A DNA stretch of 8,502 nucleotides from Clostridium sp. (GCA_023666975.1 JAMPAW010000148.1:1-8502), one strand, 5' to 3'; counted from the stretch's first letter, positions 1-6,674 are shown. Program-made: numbers and translations. Notes: generated by a model not told the origin, from the sequence alone.

Positions 1-1031
1 TCGTGACAGTCAATGCGACCAATGAAATACGTTATAAAGTAGCGCAGAATTTTAAGCAGATGATAGCATTACAATTAAACGATACTTCTGATTATGCGGT
101 GATTGTAGGCAGGACAGGCGGTTTGACGCCGTACCGCTGCAAAGGGCGGGGATTGATTAATCAGGGAAAAGTGTATGAGTTTCAAACCGCCTATTGCAAA
201 AGTGCAGAAAATCAGACGGATTTCCTGAAAAATGTTTGTGCAGAGCAGGCGGCAGGGGCGAAAAGCTTTGCATTAAGAATCCCTGTTTTGCCGGATATAG
301 TGAATCTGGAATATTTGAAAAACGAAGAGATTTCGCTGGAAAAAATCCCTCTGGGGGTGGACAAAAAGACGTTAAAGGCAGAGTGCTTTGATTGCAGTAA
401 ACGTGTAATTTATCCGGTGGCATCTCAGGAGCTTTCTCAAACGGTAAGCTTTGCAGAAGAGCTATTGTCTGTGTTGAGTAAAGTAAATGCCGGGATCACT
501 TTAGTAGATCCGGATAAGCTTCTTTCAGAACAGGCAGGAGAACATTGCAGATGTATCAGGGGAAATCCGGAGGGCTTTGTCCGGGAATTATTTGCCGATA
601 TGGTGGCAAGAAATAATGATTATGTTGACAGTGGAATGAATGTGGCTGTTTTGGATCGCTATGAGGAAAAGATCCTTGTTGTGATGGGAGTAAAGCGCCT
701 GCTTGATCAACTGACGGAGGATGGCCGGGATAAATTTGCGGTTTTGACGGAAAATGCAAGGGCAATTTATGGGATACACATGATTTTGCTGGAGTCAGCA
801 CAGGAATATAGTCATTACACCTATGAAAGCTGGTATAAACGGCATGTCAGCGGTACAGAAGGCCTGTGGATCGGAGATGGGATAGCGGATCAGGCCGTAT
901 TAAAGCTGAGTAAATATACGCCGGAGCTATACGAGGAAATAGGATGTCAGTACGGCTATTTGATCAGAGGGAGCAGACGTATGCTGATTAAGCTTGTGTC
1001 GTCGGGAAGCGAGGAAGAACAGGATGGATAA
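1..1031 (+). CDS. essC: EssC-type FtsK/SpoIIIE motor ATPase, C-terminal part (5' end outside window)
   Basis: EssC is the membrane-anchored, multi-ATPase motor of type VII secretion; it binds WXG100 substrates and drives export. Only the last 342 or so residues are visible. The frame is open at the left edge, so the GTG at position 3 is not a start. Residues 4-60 (NATNEIRY, NFKQM, LQLNDTSDY, VGRTGG, KGRG, VYEFQ) match the end of the second ATPase domain in EssC. A third ATPase-like domain follows from about residue 115 (IPLGVDKKTL). It ends in the family-typical GLWIGDGIADQ and YGYLIRG blocks near 287-323. Where the third P-loop is expected (about 136-150, PVASQELSQT) there is no GKT/GKS, and the Walker B-like segment (ILVVMGVKRLLDQL) lacks the acidic pair, so this domain is probably not an active ATPase. 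Third-domain degeneracy is known in T7SSb EssC proteins. The gene overlaps esaB by 8 nt. The family call is firm; the symbol is by analogy. Confidence 0.9.
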   Translation, partial: VTVNATNEIRYKVAQNFKQMIALQLNDTSDYAVIVGRTGGLTPYRCKGRGLINQGKVYEFQTAYCKSAENQTDFLKNVCAEQAAGAKSFALRIPVLPDIVNLEYLKNEEISLEKIPLGVDKKTLKAECFDCSKRVIYPVASQELSQTVSFAEELLSVLSKVNAGITLVDPDKLLSEQAGEHCRCIRGNPEGFVRELFADMVARNNDYVDSGMNVAVLDRYEEKILVVMGVKRLLDQLTEDGRDKFAVLTENARAIYGIHMILLESAQEYSHYTYESWYKRHVSGTEGLWIGDGIADQAVLKLSKYTPELYEEIGCQYGYLIRGSRRMLIKLVSSGSEEEQDG

Positions 1032-1275
1032 AATTCTTGTGGAGGTTTATGTCCCTGTAGTAGAAGCTTCCTGGGATATGTTTATTCCCCGGGAAGCCAA
1101 AATGTATGAGGTTCTTGATATGATAAAGACGGCTGTTTCCGACTTGTCCGGAGGACGGTTTCTGGCGGATGAAAATACGGCCGTCTGCTATCGACAGAAC
1201 GGTATGATTCTTAATATTAATTTATCAGTGAAAGAGCTGGGGCTGAAAAATGCCGCAAAACTGATGTTAATATAA
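1024..1275 (+). CDS. esaB: EsaB/YukD ubiquitin-like T7SS accessory protein
   Basis: This is an 83-aa protein of the EsaB/YukD family, small cytosolic proteins with a ubiquitin-like fold found in T7SSb clusters, where they modulate secretion or regulation. It opens with a beta strand (KILVEVYVPV), followed by an ASWDMFIPREAKMYEVLDMI strand-helix segment, and has the family's later LSVKELGLKNAAKLMLI ending. A further in-frame ATG lies upstream at 994, but it is deep inside essC. ATG 1024 gives the usual family length and has an AGGA about 8 nt upstream at 1012-1015. The start codon lies 8 nt before the essC stop ends, so the two are probably translationally coupled. Cytosolic; no signal peptide or membrane segment. 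Confidence 0.85.
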   Translation: MDKILVEVYVPVVEASWDMFIPREAKMYEVLDMIKTAVSDLSGGRFLADENTAVCYRQNGMILNINLSVKELGLKNAAKLMLI

Positions 1276-1283
1276 ATTTACAC

Positions 1284-1292
1284 AAAGGAGGT
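1284..1292 (+). promoter_or_regulatory. Consensus ribosome binding site of the first WXG100 gene
   Basis: AAAGGAGGT lies 8 nt before ATG 1301. It is a near-perfect match to the 16S rRNA 3' end and is the strongest ribosome site in the window, fitting a substrate made in large amounts. An ATG at 1294 is out of frame and stops after 11 codons. Confidence 0.85.
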
Positions 1293-1300
1293 CATGAAGA

Positions 1301-1603
1301 ATGGCAAGAACAATTCAAGTAACACCTGAGTTGCTGGAGTCGGCATCCACAAAAATTGAAGGGCTGGCGGCGGACTACAAAGCGCAATATGACGCTCTCT
1401 ACAACGAGACCGGTGCAATGAGGGCAACATGGGATGGAAAGGATAATCTGGCATTTACGGATCAAATCGCGGGATTCAAAGATGATCTGGAGAAAATGTA
1501 CAACCTGATGCTTAAATATGCCGATTTCCTGAAAAAGAGTGCGAAAGCATACCGCCAGACACAGGATACGGCGGTCAGCGAAGCGCGAAAGCTTACAAAC
1601 TAA
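1301..1603 (+). CDS. WXG100 family T7SS substrate, first copy
   Basis: A 100-aa EsxA-like protein, exactly the family's classic length. It is predicted to form a helical hairpin: helix 1 about residues 8-38, the WXG turn as W44-D45-G46, and helix 2 about 50-95. WXG100 proteins are exported by EssC as folded dimers and often act as structural or regulatory substrates. The C-terminal tyrosine is present (Y84), but the residue at +4 is Gln and Asp is at +5 (YRQTQD), so the canonical YxxxD/E signal is shifted or absent. The second copy, 15 nt downstream, has the same length and places its Trp (44) and Tyr (84) at identical positions, so the two are paralogues and possible heterodimer partners. 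Only one of the two carries the canonical export motif. Confidence 0.95.
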   Translation: MARTIQVTPELLESASTKIEGLAADYKAQYDALYNETGAMRATWDGKDNLAFTDQIAGFKDDLEKMYNLMLKYADFLKKSAKAYRQTQDTAVSEARKLTN

Positions 1604-1618
1604 GGGGGTATAAATAAA

Positions 1619-1921
1619 ATGGCAGATTCCATTAAAATTTCCACTCAAGTACTGGTAGACACTGCAAAAAAGGTGCGTGACTGCAACACAAAAATGGATC
1701 AGAAGCTCGCAGACTGCAAAAAACAGATGAATGACCTTGAAGCGACCTGGAAGAGTGATGCAGCCAGCGATATCAGGGCAGCTATGAATGCGTTGGCTCC
1801 CCGTTTCGAGGAATATAAGACAGTGATAGAATCCTATGCAAAATTTTTGGATCAGACGGCGCAAAGCTACGAAGCTACTGAAAGCAGTATCCAGAATAAC
1901 GCCGGTGAGTTTCACAAGTAA
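1619..1921 (+). CDS. WXG100 family T7SS substrate, second copy
   Basis: A 100-aa WXG100 paralogue of the preceding gene, with an AGGGGG ribosome site at about 1602-1608. The hairpin turn is W44-K45-S46, a WxS variant in place of WXG. The C-terminal helix carries Y84-E-A-T-E88, a canonical YxxxE type VII export signal. Two cysteines (C22, C33) sit on helix 1, unusual for an exported protein of this family. With the first copy it probably forms the main substrate pair of the system: this member supplies the export motif, the other the canonical WXG turn. That division is inference. The stop codon is followed after 8 nt by a strong hairpin. Confidence 0.93.
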   Translation: MADSIKISTQVLVDTAKKVRDCNTKMDQKLADCKKQMNDLEATWKSDAASDIRAAMNALAPRFEEYKTVIESYAKFLDQTAQSYEATESSIQNNAGEFHK

Positions 1922-1929
1922 ATGCTTTT

Positions 1930-1966
1930 AAATATACAGGCACAGAAACCCTGTGTCTGTATATTT
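1930..1966 (+). terminator. Strong intercistronic hairpin after the WXG100 pair (no U-tract)
   Basis: The left arm 1930-1945 pairs with the right arm 1951-1966 across a 5-nt loop (AAACC): 16 base pairs, with one G-T wobble at 1940/1956. No run of T follows (GCAAATAG), so it is not a typical intrinsic terminator. A 3' stabilising or processing structure that raises WXG100 mRNA relative to the downstream genes fits better. It lies at the very start of a spurious upstream extension of the lipoprotein frame (ATG 1922), which argues against that start. Confidence 0.7.
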
Positions 1967-1984
1967 GCAAATAGTACGGGAGGA

Positions 1985-2010
1985 GCAGATCCCGGCTCGT
2001 CGGAATCTGC
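1985..2010 (+). promoter_or_regulatory. Second hairpin in the lipoprotein leader
   Basis: GCAGAT (1985-1990) pairs with ATCTGC (2005-2010). After a C/A mismatch, CCG (1992-1994) pairs with CGG (2001-2003), leaving a 6-nt loop. It stands 52 nt upstream of the lipoprotein ATG. With the stronger hairpin at 1930-1966 it makes a two-hairpin leader. Function unknown; it may take part in processing or attenuation. Confidence 0.4.
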
Positions 2011-2062
2011 AGAAAACACACAATACAGAGATATGTTCAGCTTTAACGCAGATGGGGAGAAT

Positions 2063-4504
2063 ATGAACAGGACAAACAGAAGAACAGCTATTATTTTAGC
2101 TATCACAATATTTTTTTCTTCAATATCATTTTCCGGATGTGGAGAAGAACCGGAAACAATCAGCCTGGGGCAATGGCTGGTATTAGTAGATCAGACCTTT
2201 GGAATGAACAGTTACCAAAGTGATACGCCTTATTTTGAAAACATATCGGAAACCGATACCTATTTTGATGCAGTGCAAATTGCAGCGGAATGGGAGGTAA
2301 TCGATACAGAGCAGCCTATTGATGTAGAAGAAATACTGACATGGAACACGGCCTTAATCACGCTTGTCAATGTGGGAAGCTTTTTGCCCGTAGATACAGC
2401 GGAGGAAGATAAAATAGAGTATGCAATCGAACATTTCGACAAAAGTATCCGTACTTATTGGATGCAACGCGATATAGAAGCAAGCAAAGCAGTCGCGTTG
2501 TTGGGGATCGCTCATGAACAGTGGGTGGGAGCAACATATGACCATGTGATTGAAGAAGTTACTTATAAGGACGATGTGGTAGATCTCACGAAAGAAGAGA
2601 TAAAAACAGACGGTTATACGGTGGAAGATGGGATTGTGAAAATACCTGTTTCTTCCGGCGTGGAGTTGAAGGCGGGAGAGGTCTATGTCCTGCCTGTAGG
2701 TGAAAACCGGTTTACGGTGCAGGCCTATAAGGCGGAAAATGTGTATCAGGATGGTGAATATATCTATATAGAAAACAGTTCGGATGAACTTACGCTGGAA
2801 GATGTGGCGGAAGAATTGTTTGTGGAAGAAACTTATGAGCCTACTATGGATAGGGCAATTATATATGATGCAGAAGGAAACATTATGTCGGTGGGATCCG
2901 AATTGTTGTCGGCCTTCCGTACAGAAGACGGGGACAGCGGCAGATTCAGGCTGGCGGGCGGAAAGGTTCAGGACTGCGGGCTTGGGATTTTAGACAACAT
3001 GAAAATAAAGCAAACTTTTACAATTGAGGGATACGAAATAACTTGTGAAATTGTACCGGATGGGAAGTTTGACTTTAAAGCAACCGTAAAATCAGGTAAT
3101 TTGCTTGAATCAGAAGATAAGAAGCTACAAGATTCCCAAAATGCTAAGCTACAAGGCGCAATCAGTTTGGGAATTAGTGAGTTAGAGATAACAAATAAAG
3201 TTGACTGGGGATTGTTTAAGGGATTAAAATCGGCCTCTTTGAAGTTGAACTATAAAACACAATTCAGTCTTGGATTTGAATTGTCTGGTAAGCTGATGGA
3301 TTTAGTGGGAGCTCCTTACGATAATAGGAATGGGGGATTTCCAAAAAATTTTATAAATGCACCGTTTAAAACTCGATCCGATGAAGGGGCAAAAACAATT
3401 AAATGGAAAACAATCAAAGTTGCCAGTGTAGACTTATTTCCCAAGGGTGTAGCGCGCGTGTGTATAGATATTAACCTTGTGATTGGAGCAAATGGTTCGG
3501 TTTCTGTGGAAGTTACAGAATCCGGAGTAAAAGGTCTGGAATATAAAAACCATAATCTGCGCGTAATCAATGAGAGTACGAAAAATACGAATGCACAAGC
3601 AAAGGGAAGCATCGAAATGACATTGGGAGCGGGTCCGGCTCTTTATGTATTCGGTTTAAAGAAGAGCATTATCGGTATACAGGGTATGGGTGGGGTAAGG
3701 ATAGAGGCAAAGGTTACGACACATCTGGCAGATTCGGAAATGCATCTAATTGAAGAAATGTCCATTGAAGATATAGCACCGGAAATTATTACGACATGGA
3801 CTTCGGCGATTATTACGGCGGAAGTGCCTGTAATTATGCAAATTGCACAGGAAAGAGGAGGTATTTATAGAAATGAAGGTGAAAGCGTTACATTACATTG
3901 GGATTTATGTGTTGATATAACAGAATATTTCGTTTTAAAAATAGAATTGACAGATAAATCGTTGGTTTCAGATGTGCTGAGTGGCAAAATTACAACTAAA
4001 TTTGAAAGCAATGTAAAACTGTTTTCCATGCATGTCGATAATGGAGATTGGTCTTCTGCGTGGGCAAGTAAGAAGACAGGCTGGAATACAGATAGCGCTG
4101 CCTGCACATTGAAATATATTCCGTTTGACGGCGAGGAGAGTGCGGAAAAGGAGGAAGCAGCGGAAAGCGAGAAGGTAGAAATAGCAGCCGACACCGGGTC
4201 AGACAGACATGTTACGGTAGAGGGTGATATGATTGTTTTAGACAGTGTTATGCTGACTATCATGACAGAGGAAAAAACAGGTATTGCAGTTACAAAAATT
4301 CCGGAAGGATATACCTGGGAGGACTTACAGTTTAAGTCGGGCGACGAGAAGATTGTCTTGGTTGATGATGCGGGCAATTTAACGGGAGTCGCGGAAGGAA
4401 GCGCGATCGTTACGGTCAGCACGAAGGATGGGAAATACAAATCTTACTGTGCGGTCACTGTTTTGGCAGATAACACATTTGAATTTTCGCCTATTGCGAT
4501 ATAG
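2063..4504 (+). CDS. Large T7SS-linked lipoprotein: SLH-like N-terminus, C-terminal Big2 (Ig-like) domain
   Basis: An 813-aa predicted lipoprotein. ATG 2063 is chosen because it gives a lipoprotein signal: basic MNRTNRR, a hydrophobic stretch at 9-23, then FSGC with the lipidated Cys at 26. GGGGAG is at 2054-2059, only 3 nt from the ATG. The frame stays open back to 1922, but that part crosses a hairpin. Residues 32-155 look like degenerate SLH repeats: GQWLVLVDQTFGM, then YFENI..TYFDAVQIAAEWEVI, then WNTALITLVNVG. The middle (about 160-690) is a large beta-rich region I cannot assign. An acidic linker (about 690-715, EESAEKEEAAESEK) leads to a Big2 fold at about 723-800 (FKSGDEKIVLVDDAGNLTGVAEGSAIVTV). 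The protein is probably anchored on the outer face of the membrane, within the cell wall. Its position between the substrates and the FHA gene suggests a secretion accessory or surface role. Specific function is unknown. Confidence 0.8.
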   Translation: MNRTNRRTAIILAITIFFSSISFSGCGEEPETISLGQWLVLVDQTFGMNSYQSDTPYFENISETDTYFDAVQIAAEWEVIDTEQPIDVEEILTWNTALITLVNVGSFLPVDTAEEDKIEYAIEHFDKSIRTYWMQRDIEASKAVALLGIAHEQWVGATYDHVIEEVTYKDDVVDLTKEEIKTDGYTVEDGIVKIPVSSGVELKAGEVYVLPVGENRFTVQAYKAENVYQDGEYIYIENSSDELTLEDVAEELFVEETYEPTMDRAIIYDAEGNIMSVGSELLSAFRTEDGDSGRFRLAGGKVQDCGLGILDNMKIKQTFTIEGYEITCEIVPDGKFDFKATVKSGNLLESEDKKLQDSQNAKLQGAISLGISELEITNKVDWGLFKGLKSASLKLNYKTQFSLGFELSGKLMDLVGAPYDNRNGGFPKNFINAPFKTRSDEGAKTIKWKTIKVASVDLFPKGVARVCIDINLVIGANGSVSVEVTESGVKGLEYKNHNLRVINESTKNTNAQAKGSIEMTLGAGPALYVFGLKKSIIGIQGMGGVRIEAKVTTHLADSEMHLIEEMSIEDIAPEIITTWTSAIITAEVPVIMQIAQERGGIYRNEGESVTLHWDLCVDITEYFVLKIELTDKSLVSDVLSGKITTKFESNVKLFSMHVDNGDWSSAWASKKTGWNTDSAACTLKYIPFDGEESAEKEEAAESEKVEIAADTGSDRHVTVEGDMIVLDSVMLTIMTEEKTGIAVTKIPEGYTWEDLQFKSGDEKIVLVDDAGNLTGVAEGSAIVTVSTKDGKYKSYCAVTVLADNTFEFSPIAI

Positions 4505-4527
4505 TAAAGCGTAATCTGCTGTAAAAT

Positions 4528-4533
4528 GGGAGG
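4528..4533 (+). promoter_or_regulatory. Ribosome binding site that decides a TTG start
   Basis: GGGAGG ends 7 nt before TTG 4541. The in-frame ATG at 4526 would place this site at and after its own start codon, and has no purine-rich sequence at the right distance upstream. TTG 4541 is therefore the likelier start of the FHA gene. Confidence 0.7.
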
Positions 4534-4540
4534 CAGTATT

Positions 4541-5584
4541 TTGATAGGGAAAAAGGACGGAATAAAAGAAATTAAGAAAAGCGGTATGACGCAGATAGTC
4601 GTTAAGATTGCAAAAGAACAGATGCTATCGGATCGGGAGATTTATGCGATTAATCATCATGAGATAGGAGGGCTTCTTGCGATAGATGTAATCCGAAAGC
4701 CGGGATCATTTAAGCTGATTTATCATTTGACCGGGTTGATTTCCCTGGAGGATTTTTTGCTAACGCCAATGAGCAGAGATGTTTTTGGAATACTGCTCCG
4801 AAACATTTTACATGTTCTGAAAGAATTGCAGAAAATGCACTTTAATCAACAGGCTTTAGTTATGGATTTGGATAAAGTAATGGTTAATCCTGTAAAGCAG
4901 GAATTGCTGTTTGTATATCTGCCGATACAAGGCTATGCGAACGATGCTTCTTTAAAAGATTTTCTGCTGGAAATTATTCGAAGGGGAAGCTTTGAAAAGG
5001 AAGAAGATGATCATTATGTACAGGAATACATACGGATTTTAAAAGGCCGAAGCCTTTTTTCGTTATTCGAATTGGAAGTCTATCTTGAGGCGTTTATTTC
5101 GGGAAACCGTCAAATAGCCGTTCATGACAGAGCATGTCCTATCTGCGGTGCGCCGATGACAGGAAATAGTACAATTTGCTATAGGTGTGGCGGTAGAAAA
5201 GATGAAATTGAAGAGACAAAAAAGAAAGAGCGAATTTATGATCCGATACCGCCACAGAGGCAGAAAGAGCAGGAAACCGCCACTGTACAAAGACGGCTTC
5301 CTGTCTTAATACGGGAACGGACATCGGAGAGGATAGTGATAGATACAGAAAAGTTTTGTATAGGGAGGTCGGAGAAATATTGTGACTATGTTATTTCGGA
5401 TAACGCGATGGTGGGCAGACAACATGCTGTAATATTGCACATCGAAGGAAAGTATTATATAGAAGATCTGCAATCTACGAATAAGACATTTGTAAACGGA
5501 CGGGAGATAAGGAAAGAAGAACTGATATCCGGGGCAAGGATTCGACTTGCGGATGAAAAATTTATTTTTATGGAGAATTTATAA
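4541..5584 (+). CDS. DUF6382-like / zinc-ribbon / FHA domain protein of the T7SS operon
   Basis: A 347-aa cytosolic protein from TTG 4541 (352 aa from ATG 4526). Residues 1-190 resemble DUF6382, a domain that accompanies FHA modules in Clostridia and may be related to the pseudokinase-like part of EssB/YukC; the cue is LLRNILHVLKELQKMHF, then VMDLDKVMV, then ELLFVYLPI. A zinc ribbon follows: C199-x2-C202-x10-C213-x2-C216. After a charged linker (217-255) comes an FHA domain at about 262-345, with GRS 275-277, GRQHA 292-296, STN 312-314 and NG 319-320. FHA domains bind phosphothreonine; here the usual Ser of the SRxH motif is Gly292, though Arg276, His295 and Asn314 remain. There is no membrane segment, unlike EssB. 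It probably scaffolds or senses phosphorylation at the secretion machine. The next gene starts 11 nt downstream. Confidence 0.85.
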   Translation: MIGKKDGIKEIKKSGMTQIVVKIAKEQMLSDREIYAINHHEIGGLLAIDVIRKPGSFKLIYHLTGLISLEDFLLTPMSRDVFGILLRNILHVLKELQKMHFNQQALVMDLDKVMVNPVKQELLFVYLPIQGYANDASLKDFLLEIIRRGSFEKEEDDHYVQEYIRILKGRSLFSLFELEVYLEAFISGNRQIAVHDRACPICGAPMTGNSTICYRCGGRKDEIEETKKKERIYDPIPPQRQKEQETATVQRRLPVLIRERTSERIVIDTEKFCIGRSEKYCDYVISDNAMVGRQHAVILHIEGKYYIEDLQSTNKTFVNGREIRKEELISGARIRLADEKFIFMENL

Positions 5585-5595
5585 GGGGATAGGAC

Positions 5596-5841
5596 ATGTA
5601 TACAGAGTTTATCATTATATATGTGGGAATAGGAGTCATGTTGCTACTTCAGGTGGTATTGTTGATCGTGATGCTTGTCTTGCTGAAAGAAATGAAAAAG
5701 CAGAAAGACAAAAGGAACCGGATGATTTCAGCTGCAGGCAATTACGCAGGAAGCGGTTCTTCCATTGTATTTTGCACAAATTGCGCTACGCAATACGCAG
5801 GCACAGAGAGATTTTGCCCTAAATGCGGAGCTGCAAGATGA
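5596..5841 (+). CDS. Small membrane protein with C-terminal zinc ribbon
   Basis: An 81-aa protein. Residues 5-30 form one hydrophobic transmembrane helix (IIIYVGIGVMLLLQVVLL), followed by a strongly basic stretch (KEMKKQKDKRNR, 31-42), which by the positive-inside rule places the C-terminus in the cytoplasm. The tail holds a four-cysteine zinc ribbon: C60-x2-C63-x10-C74-x2-C77. AAGGGG at 5583-5588, overlapping the previous stop, is 7 nt from ATG 5596. The preceding FHA protein carries a zinc ribbon with the same x10 spacing, so the two may share origin or partner. I do not recognise a named family; a membrane tether for cytosolic T7SS factors is a guess. Confidence 0.8.
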   Translation: MYTEFIIIYVGIGVMLLLQVVLLIVMLVLLKEMKKQKDKRNRMISAAGNYAGSGSSIVFCTNCATQYAGTERFCPKCGAAR

Positions 5842-5902
5842 TAGGGCGGAGGTATAGAGGTCATGTGGTGAATGATATAGGAAAGAACAACAGGGGGTAA
5901 AA

Positions 5903-6322
5903 ATGGGGATTAACGTTGAAAATGCAGATACGAGAGCAATTGAGTTATATGTTTGCGCTACGCAATTGCAGGACATAAAGAAAACAGTTGCGCAATATAG
6001 CATGGAGTTAAACGACGGTTGGAGAAGCGTTGAAACAGATTATTATTTGCAGGCACTTTCCAATGTGGGGAGAACGATAGATCAGGCGGTTGTGGAATTA
6101 GGAATGCTCGACGAACTAATCCGCACTACAGCGAGACAAGTCAGGATAGAGGAGAATAGTGTCGAAGAGTGTGAAAAGGAGAACACGGTAACCGGCGAAG
6201 TAAAGGAACAGGTTTCGCAAGAGATTGGGGAATGGGAGCAGGAGGCAAAAATCCATATGGCCGATAATATAAAAACCTTATTCAAGGGGCTTTTTTCGGG
6301 AAAAGGAAACGGCCGATTTTAA
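5903..6322 (+). CDS. WXG100-like helical protein with extended C-terminal tail
   Basis: A 139-aa, almost wholly helical protein with a good ribosome site (GGGGG at about 5893-5897, 5 nt from ATG 5903). Residues 12-38 and 46-85 form two predicted helices separated by G39-W40-R41-S42, the place and shape of the WXG turn in ESX proteins (a WxS variant). The first 85-90 residues therefore look like a WXG100 domain. A glutamate/lysine-rich coiled-coil tail (about 85-122) then ends in a basic, glycine-rich tip (FKGLFSGKGNGRF). A clear YxxxD/E motif is absent. With the following 103-aa gene it resembles the pairs of small helical targeting partners (Lap-like) that precede LXG toxins in Bacillota T7SS clusters, but the sequence match to those families is not established here. 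Confidence 0.7.
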   Translation: MGINVENADTRAIELYVCATQLQDIKKTVAQYSMELNDGWRSVETDYYLQALSNVGRTIDQAVVELGMLDELIRTTARQVRIEENSVEECEKENTVTGEVKEQVSQEIGEWEQEAKIHMADNIKTLFKGLFSGKGNGRF

Positions 6323-6362
6323 CATACAGGCAATGAGACATGAGGATGTGAGGCGAGAGGAT

Positions 6363-6674
6363 ATGGCAGAAATCAAAATCGATACGAAAAGAATAATAAA
6401 TGCGTCCGTTACAGCTAAAAAAGCACAGCATGAAGTATCTAATGTTGCGGCCCAAATCGAAACTGTCAGAAAAAGGCTGGATGCGCAGATACGGAACCGT
6501 AACGACATAGAAGGAAGATTGCTTCGTCTGCAGAATAAATTAGAGCAGCTTGAGAAGGACATTTACGCTATTTATGCAGCTGTCAATCAAAACGTGAATC
6601 ACTATGAAGCAACAGAGCAAAGAATCAACAGCATGGGCCGGGAAGTGATAGATCAGTCTCTTCGATCCTCCTAA
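6363..6674 (+). CDS. Helical-hairpin T7SS-associated protein with YxxxE motif
   Basis: A 103-aa protein from ATG 6363 (113 aa from ATG 6333). The later start is preferred because MAEIKIDT is a typical ESX-like N-terminus and AGGCGAG lies 5 nt upstream; the extra ten residues of the longer form look unstructured. Residues 10-42 and 52-98 form two long helices joined by a polar turn (RNRNDIE). The second helix has clear heptads (LLRLQNKLEQLEKDI). It ends with Y81-E-A-T-E85, identical to the YEATE of the second WXG100 protein, so export by, or docking to, this T7SS is likely. There is no Trp in the turn, so it is WXG100-like in shape only. It is probably the partner of the 139-aa protein 40 nt upstream. 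Its stop overlaps the decayed opposite-strand remnant that begins the debris region. Confidence 0.7.
   Translation: MAEIKIDTKRIINASVTAKKAQHEVSNVAAQIETVRKRLDAQIRNRNDIEGRLLRLQNKLEQLEKDIYAIYAAVNQNVNHYEATEQRINSMGREVIDQSLRSS

Noticed and set aside
1292..1915. Long 207-codon open frame on the minus strand
   Set aside because: It is the antisense shadow of the two WXG100 genes, which have clear family motifs and ribosome sites; the minus product resembles nothing and runs across both.
1922..2062. 47-residue N-terminal extension of the lipoprotein from ATG 1922
   Set aside because: It begins right at the WXG100 stop without its own ribosome site, crosses both leader hairpins, and would bury the lipoprotein signal peptide that starts at ATG 2063.
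5781..5966. Exact 14-nt repeat TTGCGCTACGCAAT at 5781-5794 and 5953-5966
   Set aside because: Both copies lie inside coding sequence for CATQ in unrelated proteins, and each is itself a short palindrome; no third copy was seen. Probably coincidence.
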